A stretch of 64,000 bases of DNA. It comes from Myxococcales bacterium (GTDB taxonomy: Bacteria > Myxococcota_A > Polyangia > Palsa-1104 > JAEUJZ01). A program made the position numbers and the translations under genes. Position 1 is the first letter of the stretch; every line of letters starts with the position of its first letter. Shown here piece after piece: positions 9,335 to 17,496 of the stretch. The stretch covers positions 310,001-374,000 of the forward strand of contig JAEUJZ010000037.1 in NCBI GenBank assembly GCA_016794505.1, in the 5' to 3' direction. The notes under the pieces are model-generated. The model had not been told where the DNA came from and did not search any database. It saw only the letters and a program-made list of their open reading frames with translations.

Positions 9335-12300
9335 ATGAGCACCAAGAAGAGCATCCAGGTGCGCATGGCCAGTGCGGTGTCGGCTGCGCCGCTGCGCGTT
9401 GCGTTTTACCCCGGCAGCAGCGCCGAATCGATTGAGCGCGCCATTCTGAGCGCACTCGGACAGACGCTCCCCGAAGGGGGCCGCGTCCTCTGCCGCGATG
9501 CCGATGGCGATGTCGTGGCGCTGTCCGATAGCTTGCCGGACGGGCTGGTTCTTTCCGTCGAGCTGAGCCGTCCTGACGCCAAGCCCAGCGAGCCTGCGGC
9601 CGCTGCCACAGCGACCATCCCAGGGCCACGACCGCTGCCGATCATTGGCAATCTCGCCGACCTGCGCCGCGGCAACTTCCTTTCGGCCGCCGAAGATCTT
9701 TTGCACAAGTTCGGCGACTTCGTCGTGCTGAAGCTGCCGGGGCGCACCGTGTACCTGACGCGCGATCCCGAAGTCATCAAGGACATGCTGTCGCGGCCCC
9801 AGGACTTTCCCAAGCGCACGATCGGCGATCGCTCTCCGCTTTCGCACCTGCGCACGTACAGCGTCGGCGATGGCCTGTTCACCGCGGAGGACGACGAAGA
9901 GATCTGGCACGTCGCGCACCGCATCTTGCTGCCCACCATGGGAACCAGCGCGCTCAAGCAGTACTACCCCAAGATGCTTGAGATCGCCGACGTGCTGCTG
10001 GCCCAGCTTGGCCGCTTGCGCGCAGCCGAGCCGTTCTTGGCGACGGATCTGATGACGCGCATGACGTTCGAGACCATCGCCTATACCGGCTTTAATACTC
10101 GCTTTCACTGCCTGGAAAGCAACGAAGCCATCCCGTTTGTCGACGCCATGGTCGAAGTGCTACGCGACGCCATGCAGGCCCCGATGAGCGTGCTGCCTGC
10201 ATCGTTTCATCCGCTGGCCGCGCACCGCCGCGAGCGCGCCAACACCGTCCTTGCCGGCACGGTCGATCGCATCATCGCCGAGCGCAAGCAGGCCCTTGAG
10301 CGCGGCGAGCCGGTGCCCAACGACATCTTGCAGACCATGTTGACGGCGCGCGATCGCATGACCGGCAAGCGCCTGCCCGACGAAAACATCCGGCATCAGT
10401 TGATCACATTCCTCATCGCTGGCCACGAGACCACAAGCGGCCTTCTGTCCTATGCGCTGTATCTGATCAGCCGCCACCCACAGATCGAAGCCGCGCTGTG
10501 CGCCGAGGTCGATCGCGTGCTGGGCCGTGACTTCAGCTATCGCCCGACGTACCAGGACATCGAACGCCTGGACTATGTCGGGCGCGTGCTGAAAGAGACG
10601 CTGCGGCTTTATCCGACGGCACCTGCGTTCAACAAGGTCGTCGATCGCGACACCGTGCTGGCGGGAATGTATCCGGTCAGCAAAGGCCAGCGCGTCGTCA
10701 CGCTGCTGACCGCTCTGCATCGTCATCCGCAGCACTGGGGCCCCGATGCCGAGCGCTTCGATCCCGATCGATTCTTGCCCGAATCCATCGCGGCCCGGCA
10801 CCCCAATGTCTATCACCCCTTCGGACTGGGCATGCGCAGCTGCATCGGCTTTCAGTTCGCGCTTTTGGAAGCGCGCTTGGTGCTGGCGCTTCTTTATCAG
10901 CGCTATCGGCCGCGGCTGCACGACCCCAACTATCCGCTGGTCCATGTCCAGACGCTGACCATCAAGCCCAAAGATCTGCTGCTTGTCTTAGAGCCGCGCA
11001 GCGAAGACAAAGGCGCCTTCCCCGCGCCTGAACAGCGCGATGTTCCCGTCGCTGCGCAGCCCGGAAAGACGACCAGCGGCCCGCCGTTTTATGTCCTGTA
11101 CGGATCGAACATGGGCACCTGTCAGGATCTGGCCCAGGGCATTGCCCGACACGCGACGGCTCGCGGGTTTGCGCCTGTGCTCGCCGATCTGGATGCCTTT
11201 TCTTCGCTGGATGCCCTGGCCAAGATCGGCGCAGCACCCCTGGTCATCGTCAGCAGCACGTACAACGGAACACCACCGGACAACGCGCAGAAGTTTGCCG
11301 CGCTGATCTCGGATCCCGCGCTCGCGGGCAGTCCCTTGCAGGGGCTTCAGTATGCGGTGCTGGGCTGCGGCAACAAGCAGTGGCGCACCACCTTTCAGAA
11401 GTTTCCCAAGCACGTGCATGCCCGTCTGCGTGCGCTGGGAGCGACGCCGTTTATGCCGCTTGGAAGCTGCGATGCCGACGGCGATCTCGAAGCGGCAGCC
11501 GACGCGTGGCAAAAGCAGCTTTTCCGCACGGTACCGACGATCCTTTCCGCCGCCAGCCCACCGCCGCCAGCGCCCGAGACCAGCCCGCTTTTGTATTCCG
11601 TCGAGGTCGTGAACTTCGCAGGCACGCAGGCCCGCGCGGTCCTGCCCAACAAGTTCCCACTGCAAGACGAAGCTCGCCTGGGCGTCATCCTGCGCAACGA
11701 AGAGCTGCAGTCCAGCCTGTCCGATCGCTCGACGCGACACATCGAGATCGAGCTACCCGAAGGCGTCACGTACGCAGCCGGTGATCACCTGGGCGTCTTT
11801 CCCGAAAACCCACACGATCTGGTGGCAGCCGTTGCCACACGCTGCGGCGTACGCAGCTCAGACGTCGTCGTGCTGCATGAGCTCTCGCCGCTGCAGTCGA
11901 CGATCGCAAGGGACTCGGCACACCTGCCAACCGGCGTGCCGATCACCGTCCACGACCTTTTGACCTATCACATCGATCTCAGCGGTCCGCTGTCGCGCAA
12001 AGAGCTGCGCGCACTCGCCGAAGGCTGCCCCTGCCCGCCTGAACAGAAGCAGCTTCTGGATCTCGCCTCGGAAGCAAGCTTTGGCCGCGATGTACTGGGG
12101 CAAAAGCTGACGCTGCTCGATGTGCTGCTGCGCTTTGCGTCGGTACCCTGCCCACTGCCGCTGCTTTTGTCGCTGCGGCCCTTGCTCAAGCCGCGCTACT
12201 ACTCGATCTCGTCCTCGCCGCGCATGCTCGCTCGTGCCTGCAGCATCACCGTCGGTGTACACAACTTCAACGGACCGCACGAGGCACGCCGCGAAGGCCT

Positions 12301-12862
12301 ATGTAGCCACTATCTTTTGCACTGCCCAGCCGGCTCGCAGATTCGCATGCTGGTCAAGGACACGCGCTCGACCTTCCGCTTGCCCGTCGACGCCAAGACG
12401 CCCGTCTTGCTGATTGGGCCGGGCACAGGCCTGGCACCGATGCGCGGCTTTATCCAAGAGCGCGCGGCACAGCGGCAGGCCGGCGAGATCGTCGGAAAGA
12501 CCGTGCTGTTCTTCGGCTGCCGTCGCCCCGATCACGACTTCATCTATCGCTATGAGCTAGAGCAGCACCTCAAAGACGGCTCGCTGGATCAGCTGTACAT
12601 CGCGTTTTCGCGCCAGCCCGATCACCCTCGCATGTACGTGCAGGATCTATTGCGGCAGCATGCCGACCGAGTGCTGGCGCTTTTGGATCAAGGCGCGGCC
12701 ATCTATGTCTGCGGGGATGCGCGCAAGATGGCGGCTGATGTGCAACACATGCTGGCGCAGCTTGTCGCCAAGGCCCGCGGCTGCTCGCTCGCCGACGCCG
12801 ACGCAGTCCTCGAAGGCTGGAAGAGCGAAGGGCGCTATCTGCAGGACGTCTGGGCTTCATAG
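9335..12862 (+). CDS. Self-sufficient cytochrome P450-reductase fusion (CYP102-like) with extra N-terminal domain
   Basis: The protein has 1175 aa. Residues about 95-560 are a P450 domain: I-helix AGHETTSG, K-helix KETLR (ExxR), and haem loop FGLGMRSCIG with the proximal thiolate at Cys503. An FMN flavodoxin domain begins near 583 (YGSNMGT) and an FAD/NADPH reductase domain follows, with RYYS at 954-957, a GPGTGLAP nucleotide loop near 1028 and a C-terminal DVWAS. This is the P450 BM3/CYP102 layout, which hydroxylates fatty acids near the omega end using NADPH, in the cytoplasm. CYP102A1 has about 1049 residues; the extra length is mainly residues 1-95, an unusual small domain with beta-grasp-like pattern followed by an Ala/Pro linker. 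It is convergent with the TetR gene, a common regulator class for CYP102 enzymes. Confidence 0.95.
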   Translation: MSTKKSIQVRMASAVSAAPLRVAFYPGSSAESIERAILSALGQTLPEGGRVLCRDADGDVVALSDSLPDGLVLSVELSRPDAKPSEPAAAATATIPGPRPLPIIGNLADLRRGNFLSAAEDLLHKFGDFVVLKLPGRTVYLTRDPEVIKDMLSRPQDFPKRTIGDRSPLSHLRTYSVGDGLFTAEDDEEIWHVAHRILLPTMGTSALKQYYPKMLEIADVLLAQLGRLRAAEPFLATDLMTRMTFETIAYTGFNTRFHCLESNEAIPFVDAMVEVLRDAMQAPMSVLPASFHPLAAHRRERANTVLAGTVDRIIAERKQALERGEPVPNDILQTMLTARDRMTGKRLPDENIRHQLITFLIAGHETTSGLLSYALYLISRHPQIEAALCAEVDRVLGRDFSYRPTYQDIERLDYVGRVLKETLRLYPTAPAFNKVVDRDTVLAGMYPVSKGQRVVTLLTALHRHPQHWGPDAERFDPDRFLPESIAARHPNVYHPFGLGMRSCIGFQFALLEARLVLALLYQRYRPRLHDPNYPLVHVQTLTIKPKDLLLVLEPRSEDKGAFPAPEQRDVPVAAQPGKTTSGPPFYVLYGSNMGTCQDLAQGIARHATARGFAPVLADLDAFSSLDALAKIGAAPLVIVSSTYNGTPPDNAQKFAALISDPALAGSPLQGLQYAVLGCGNKQWRTTFQKFPKHVHARLRALGATPFMPLGSCDADGDLEAAADAWQKQLFRTVPTILSAASPPPPAPETSPLLYSVEVVNFAGTQARAVLPNKFPLQDEARLGVILRNEELQSSLSDRSTRHIEIELPEGVTYAAGDHLGVFPENPHDLVAAVATRCGVRSSDVVVLHELSPLQSTIARDSAHLPTGVPITVHDLLTYHIDLSGPLSRKELRALAEGCPCPPEQKQLLDLASEASFGRDVLGQKLTLLDVLLRFASVPCPLPLLLSLRPLLKPRYYSISSSPRMLARACSITVGVHNFNGPHEARREGLCSHYLLHCPAGSQIRMLVKDTRSTFRLPVDAKTPVLLIGPGTGLAPMRGFIQERAAQRQAGEIVGKTVLFFGCRRPDHDFIYRYELEQHLKDGSLDQLYIAFSRQPDHPRMYVQDLLRQHADRVLALLDQGAAIYVCGDARKMAADVQHMLAQLVAKARGCSLADADAVLEGWKSEGRYLQDVWAS

Positions 12863-12892
12863 CCTTGCCAGATCGACTTCCTGGCGCACGGA

Positions 12893-13696
12893 TTACATCG
12901 CCGGCATCGCCCCCAAAAGAAGCAGCAGGTGCAGAAGCTGCTGCGACAGCAGGTTGACCACTTCCTCGGCCGGCACCGATGGACACAGGACCCATTCCAG
13001 GCTGGCCGCTTCGACGGTACCAATCCAGGCGCGCAGCGCGATGCGCACAAGCGGCGGCAGCGTCTGTGGCGAAAACCCCATGCCGCTGATCAGACGTGAC
13101 ATGCAGTTCACGCGCGTCTCTTCGACGATGGCGGCGATGCCCGGATCGGCGCCAACCCCGCCACGCATCAGCGCCACATACGACGTCCCGTACTGCTGCA
13201 CATAGCTCAGATAGTGATGCAGGCCGCGCTGCAAGCGCTGAACCGGCGGCAGCTCTGGATCCGGCTGCAGCTGCGCAAGCAGGCGGTCCGCAGCCTGTCG
13301 CAGCGCCGCGGTATAGAAGTCCCGCTTCGTCGGAAAATAGTGATAAAGAAGGCCCTTTGAGATGCCCGCTGCGGTCGCTAGCTCGGCGATGTGAACCTCG
13401 TCATACGGGCGGCTGCTAAACAGCTCAAGACCCAGCGCGATCAGCTGGGCGCGGCGTTCATCGGTGATCAGGCGTGTGCGCGCGTTGTTCGCGCTGCCGT
13501 TTGCTGAGGAACGCTCTGCGCGGCCGGATCGACGGCGTGCGGCAGCCGTCTTTTTCTTGCCCGCTTTGCCCGCTGGCTTGGCCGCTGCTCGACGGGATGG
13601 CTTGGTGGCCGCGGTTTTTCGGCTGGCTGCCTTGCGCGGGGTAGCGGACTTTTTCTTGCGGCGTGCTGGGGGGTTCGCAGGTCGATGCCGGGCCAT
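12893..13696 (-). CDS. TetR-family regulator with long basic N-terminal tail
   Basis: The 267-aa protein starts at the ATG at 13696 (MARHRPANP). Residues 1-75 are a Lys/Arg/Ala/Pro tail resembling histone H1. A typical TetR helix-turn-helix follows at about 80-130 (ERRAQLIALGLELF, then ISKGLLYHYFPTKRDFY), and then an all-helical ligand domain ending in a Leu-rich dimer helix. TetR proteins usually repress and are released by a small ligand, in lipid pathways often an acyl chain. The divergent promoter region holds two similar palindromes that fit as operators, so it probably controls itself and the PF10118/SDR genes, and perhaps the convergent P450. The tail may add non-specific DNA affinity; this is inference. 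Confidence 0.9.
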   Translation of the reverse strand: MARHRPANPPARRKKKSATPRKAASRKTAATKPSRRAAAKPAGKAGKKKTAAARRRSGRAERSSANGSANNARTRLITDERRAQLIALGLELFSSRPYDEVHIAELATAAGISKGLLYHYFPTKRDFYTAALRQAADRLLAQLQPDPELPPVQRLQRGLHHYLSYVQQYGTSYVALMRGGVGADPGIAAIVEETRVNCMSRLISGMGFSPQTLPPLVRIALRAWIGTVEAASLEWVLCPSVPAEEVVNLLSQQLLHLLLLLGAMPAM

Positions 13697-13716
13697 TGCT
13701 TGCCAACAATACGGCG

Positions 13717-13737
13717 CTATTGACCCACATTCAATAG
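13717..13737. promoter_or_regulatory. Candidate TetR operator 1
   Basis: This is a perfect 21-bp dyad, CTATTGA-N7-TCAATAG. It lies 20 bp upstream of the tetR start codon, where it could block the tetR promoter. It shares the core ATTGA-N7-TCAAY with the second site 42 bp away (centre to centre), four helical turns. Confidence 0.65.
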
Positions 13738-13760
13738 GGTGATAGCGTCGGCTTGAGCTT

Positions 13761-13777
13761 ATTGACCAGGAGTCAAC
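13761..13777. promoter_or_regulatory. Candidate TetR operator 2 overlapping the ribosome-binding site
   Basis: The dyad is ATTGA-N7-TCAAC, containing a perfect TTGAC-N5-GTCAA. The AGGAG Shine-Dalgarno of the gene starting at 13779 lies inside its spacer (13768-13772). It has the same half-sites and geometry as the site at 13717-13737. A repressor here would sit across the start of the PF10118-type gene. Confidence 0.65.
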
Positions 13778-13778
13778 A

Positions 13779-14705
13779 ATGACCGCTGCCGCATCTGTAT
13801 CGGGTCTGCATGCTGCAAATGGCTCCCCCTCTTTGGCCACGGACAGCCCGGCAAAGGACGGTGCCCCGGCGCACGCCGCACGGCCGATCAAGCCGCGCTT
13901 GCCACAGCTAGCCATCGACGGTGAGCTGCCGCGACACTGGGCCTTTAACAACGTCATCGCCACATCGTTGATCAACAGCGTCAGCATGCTGTTCCCAGCC
14001 GGTGAGCGCTTCTTTGTGCGCAGCGTGCATTACTACCTGCAGCGAGCCGACTTGCCAGACGAGCTTCGCGCGCAGATCCAAGGCTTCTTCGCGCAAGAGG
14101 GCCGACACGCGCAGCAGCACGAGCGCATGAACCGCCTGCTCAACAGCCAGGGCTATGACGTCAGCGGCTTTCTGCACGTGTATGAGCGGCTCTGTTACCA
14201 GATCATCGAGAAGCTGACGCCGCCGTCATTGCACCTGGCAGGCACGGCCGCCGCCGAGCACTTCACCGCGGTCATGGCCGACAACTTCTTGCGCATGCAC
14301 GAGCTAACCGACCACTTGGATCCGACGATGCGACGCCTGCTTCTGTGGCACGCCGCGGAAGAGATCGAGCACAAAGCGGTGGCCTTCGATGTGCTTGCGC
14401 ACGTCCATCCGAGCTATGCCCTGCGCATGGCTGGGCTGGCCTTTGCGTCGGCGATCTTGGGTGCGTTCTGGTTCGCCGGCACCTGTCTTTTGCTGTGGCA
14501 AGAGCGCCGCATGGTGGGCTGGGAACGCATTCGAAAAGACCTGGCTATGCTGCGCCGCGTGCGCAAAGAACACGGCCGCCGCGGCATCCTGCGCGAGGTG
14601 TTTGCCGCTGGCATCAAGAAGTATCTGCGCCGCGACTTTCACCCCAACGACATCGACAACTATGACCTGGCCATGCAGTACCTGGTCAGCGACGGACTTG
14701 CGTAG
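13779..14705 (+). CDS. PF10118-type metal-dependent hydrolase (predicted diiron, membrane-associated)
   Basis: The 308-aa protein starts at the ATG at 13779 behind AGGAG. It has a 40-residue Ala/Ser/Pro leader, then the conserved core of the predicted metal-dependent hydrolase family PF10118. Candidate metal ligands are the His/Glu clusters QEGRHAQQHE, AAEHF and WHAAEEIEHKAVAFD, which look ferritin-like. A hydrophobic segment (LAFASAILGAFWFAGTCLLL) near residues 215-235 may be membrane-inserted. The biochemical role of the family is poorly defined. Members often sit with SDR and fatty-acid or sterol oxidation genes, as here, and an oxygenase-like role on lipids is a reasonable guess. It shares a promoter region with TetR and is followed after 17 bp by the SDR gene. 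Confidence 0.85.
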   Translation: MTAAASVSGLHAANGSPSLATDSPAKDGAPAHAARPIKPRLPQLAIDGELPRHWAFNNVIATSLINSVSMLFPAGERFFVRSVHYYLQRADLPDELRAQIQGFFAQEGRHAQQHERMNRLLNSQGYDVSGFLHVYERLCYQIIEKLTPPSLHLAGTAAAEHFTAVMADNFLRMHELTDHLDPTMRRLLLWHAAEEIEHKAVAFDVLAHVHPSYALRMAGLAFASAILGAFWFAGTCLLLWQERRMVGWERIRKDLAMLRRVRKEHGRRGILREVFAAGIKKYLRRDFHPNDIDNYDLAMQYLVSDGLA

Positions 14706-14722
14706 AAAAAAGGAGGTTTCCG

Positions 14723-15586
14723 ATGCCCTTTGCTTCGCTGGGACACATGGACATTTCTGGACGCGTGGCGCTGGTGACAGGCGCCGCGCGTGGCATCGGA
14801 CGAGCGACCGCGCTGGCGCTGGCCACAGCCGGAGCGCAGCTGATCATCTCGGACGTAAACGAGGCGGGACTTTCTGAGCTGGCTGACCTGCTGAAGCAGC
14901 GCGGCCGGCTGCTGCTAAGTCGCTGCGTCGATGTGTCGGATCGCGCGCAGATGCAGGCCTTTGCCGAGGCTGTGCATGCCCTGGTCCCCGCCGTCGACAT
15001 CCTGGTCAATAACGCGGGCGTCGGCCTGGCTGGCGGCATCGAGACGACGAGCCTAGACGACTGGAAGTGGGTGCTCGGCGTCAACCTGTGGGGCGTCATC
15101 CACGGCTGCCACTTCTTTGTGCCCAAGATGATCGAGCAAGCCAAGGCGCATGGTCAGGGCGGCCACGTCGTCAATGTCTCGTCGGCATTTGGGTACTATG
15201 GCGGAGCGCGCACGATTGGCTACTGCACCAGCAAGTTCGCGGTCTTTGGCTTAAGCGAGTCGCTGCGCAACGAACTAGCACCGCTGGGCATTGGCGTCAG
15301 CGTCATCTGTCCAGGCGTGATCGACACGGACATCATCTCGACCACGCGCTTTGCTGCCGAGCCGGGTCGCGATCCAGAAAAGATTCGCGCCCGCGTGCAG
15401 AAGATGTACCGCAAGCGCAACTTCCCCCCCGAGCAGGTCGCCGAGTCGATCGTGAGCGCCGTGCGCTGCCGTCGCTCGGTAGTGCCGGTAACCGCGGAGG
15501 CCTGGCTGCTGTGGCTGACCTCGCGCGTGTCCTCGAAGCTTTCGCACCGCATCGGCAACTTGGTCAATCGCCGCGTCGAATCGTAG
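14723..15586 (+). CDS. Short-chain dehydrogenase/reductase
   Basis: The 287-aa classical SDR is preceded by a strong AAAGGAGG Shine-Dalgarno 7 bases before the ATG at 14723. The Rossmann motif TGAARGIG lies at 19-26, NNAG follows, and the active-site pair is Tyr167/Lys171 in YCTSK. Absence of a basic residue pattern typical of the cp1 subgroup makes the NAD/NADP preference uncertain. The C-terminal 40 residues are basic and amphipathic, suggesting peripheral membrane contact, as seen in SDRs that act on acyl chains, sterols or long-chain alcohols. Co-transcription with the PF10118 gene and the nearby P450 suggests it oxidises an alcohol produced by hydroxylation. Confidence 0.9.
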   Translation: MPFASLGHMDISGRVALVTGAARGIGRATALALATAGAQLIISDVNEAGLSELADLLKQRGRLLLSRCVDVSDRAQMQAFAEAVHALVPAVDILVNNAGVGLAGGIETTSLDDWKWVLGVNLWGVIHGCHFFVPKMIEQAKAHGQGGHVVNVSSAFGYYGGARTIGYCTSKFAVFGLSESLRNELAPLGIGVSVICPGVIDTDIISTTRFAAEPGRDPEKIRARVQKMYRKRNFPPEQVAESIVSAVRCRRSVVPVTAEAWLLWLTSRVSSKLSHRIGNLVNRRVES

Positions 15587-15668
15587 CCGCACCCGCCGCC
15601 TTTTGCACCGCGCGGCCGTTCACTTCGGGGGTATGCCGCGGCCGAAAAAAACGATACAAGCTCGACCC

Positions 15669-17246
15669 ATGGTTCGACGACATCGTGCAGCTTGTTCGTT
15701 TGCGGCTACGTCGTATCTGGGTCTTGTGGCGGGCAGCTTGTGTGTGCTGGCCTGCGTCGAGCAGACGCCGGATCGCGCGCAGCCCTCGGAAGCCGAGATT
15801 CAAGAAGCCCGCTCGCAGCTTGTCGCAGCAGACAAAGTACCGACGCTGCGTTACCCCAGTGGCGCCGTGCTAAGCGGCCCTGATGGTGCGCGCATCGTGT
15901 ACCTGGGCATGGACGCTGATGCCGAGGCGCTGGCCGTTGGCAAGCTCGTCACGCTGACCCATTACTTCCGCGTGGAAAAGCCCGCGCCCGAAGGCTGGAG
16001 GCTGTTTGTTCACGTCGACTCGGCCGATGCCAGCGGCAACCGTCGCGCGCACTTCACCGCCGATCACGTGCCGATGAACGGCAAGTACCCCGTCCCAAGC
16101 TGGCAAGCAGGCGAGATCATCCGCGACAGCCATCGCGTGAACCTGCCTGGATCGTGGTCGGGCGACAAAGCGCAGATCTTGATCGGGCTGTGGAAAGGCA
16201 GCGCTCGCTTCAGCGTGCAGAGCGGTCGCCAAGATGGCCAGAATCGCGTCATCGCCGCCGAGCTTCCGACGCTGGCCGCTGCGCCGCCGCCGCCACGTCG
16301 CTTGGTGGTGCGCAAGCTGCCGACCGGGGCGAAGCTTCAGATCGATGGCAAGTTCGACGAGCCAGCGTGGAGCACCGCCGAGAGCAGCGGCCCCTTTGTC
16401 AACACCATGGACGGCTCGCCGTCGCCGCAGGCTGGCTCGGTGCGGGCGCTGTGGGACGACAGCAACCTGTACCTGGCCTTCCACTTCCAAGACAGCGATG
16501 TCTGGGCCACGCTCGACAAGCACGACGACAAGCTGTGGACCCAAGAAGTCGCCGAGGCCTTCATCGATGCCGACGGCGACGGCCGCACATACATCGAGCT
16601 GCAGGTCAGCCCCAAGAACGTGACCTTCGATAGCTGGCTGCCGGTGTATCGCGGCAACGACAACGCCTGGGAATCCGGCATCGAGACCGCCGTCCAGGTC
16701 CACGGCACGCTGAACCAGCGCGACGACGACGACCAAGCCTGGGATGCCGAGCTACGCATCCCGCTGGTCGCGGCCAAGGGCAAGCTCGAAACGATGCGCG
16801 GCGTGCCGCCTGTCCCCGGCACGATCTGGCGCGCCAACTTCTTCCGCTTTGACTTTCCCAAGGGCCGGCAGGCCGTGGCCAGCGGCTGGTCGCCGCCGTT
16901 GGTCGGTGACTTTCACGCGCTGAACCGCTTCGGTCAGCTGGCCTTTGCCGATGCGCAGGGTGTCGTGCCATCGGTGAGCGCGCCAGTTGCGCCCGGCACC
17001 CTGCCACCCGTGCTGCAAAACGCGGTGCTGGCCAATCCCCCAAAGCCCGTGCCCACCGGCCCGGTTCCAGGCATACCGGGGGCCGCTCCGGCGGGCTCTT
17101 CCGACGATCCCAAGGTGCCGCCGACGCCACAGCTTGCACCGCCGCCCGGCCTGCCTGGCGCGCCGCCGGCTGCCCCGGCCCCGGCGAAAGCCAGCCCGCC
17201 GCCGCCCCCCAGCAAAGCCACCCGCCCCGCCGGCAAGACCGGCTAG
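15669..17246 (+). CDS. Lipoprotein with CBM9-like domain and proline-rich tail
   Basis: The protein has 525 aa from the ATG at 15669, chosen because it gives a compact signal peptide ending in a lipobox (CVLAC, Cys29); an in-frame ATG at 15633 is also possible. Residues about 50-200 form a first beta domain of unknown type. Residues about 220-420 match the carbohydrate-binding module family 9 pattern: IDGKFDEPAWS, then LWDDSNLYLAFHFQDSDVW, then WTQEVAEAFIDADGDG, an arrangement used for sugar or calcium binding. The last 100 residues are Pro/Ala-rich (PPPPPSK), probably a flexible wall-spanning or surface tail. It is likely a surface lipoprotein. No enzyme motif is visible. Confidence 0.75.
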   Translation: MVRRHRAACSFAATSYLGLVAGSLCVLACVEQTPDRAQPSEAEIQEARSQLVAADKVPTLRYPSGAVLSGPDGARIVYLGMDADAEALAVGKLVTLTHYFRVEKPAPEGWRLFVHVDSADASGNRRAHFTADHVPMNGKYPVPSWQAGEIIRDSHRVNLPGSWSGDKAQILIGLWKGSARFSVQSGRQDGQNRVIAAELPTLAAAPPPPRRLVVRKLPTGAKLQIDGKFDEPAWSTAESSGPFVNTMDGSPSPQAGSVRALWDDSNLYLAFHFQDSDVWATLDKHDDKLWTQEVAEAFIDADGDGRTYIELQVSPKNVTFDSWLPVYRGNDNAWESGIETAVQVHGTLNQRDDDDQAWDAELRIPLVAAKGKLETMRGVPPVPGTIWRANFFRFDFPKGRQAVASGWSPPLVGDFHALNRFGQLAFADAQGVVPSVSAPVAPGTLPPVLQNAVLANPPKPVPTGPVPGIPGAAPAGSSDDPKVPPTPQLAPPPGLPGAPPAAPAPAKASPPPPPSKATRPAGKTG

Positions 17247-17496
17247 CCCGCCCTCTTGCGTGCCGGATCTCCGACGGGCGCGACCTCTTCTGGCTCGTCG
17301 GAGCGCTCTCGATCGCGGCGCCTACTATTCAACATAAAATCGATACGCCGCAGTGAACTCGGCGATTTGGATTGTAACATTTGTAAAACGCAATTGAGCC
17401 GCCACGGCACGGAATGATAGGTTCGTAAGGTCGTGAACATACGTGCGTTGTGAGCCCGCGACGGCTCAAACCACAGCGCTCGCAGACGGAGGCAGC
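17247..17496. other. Intergenic region upstream of lysR
   Basis: This 250-bp stretch is locally A+T-richer than its surroundings (17325-17400). It contains a TTGTAA-CAT-TTGTAA direct repeat near 17373-17390 that could be part of a LysR-type autoregulatory site. No convincing dyad of the T-N11-A class could be fixed. No gene is visible. Confidence 0.35.
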
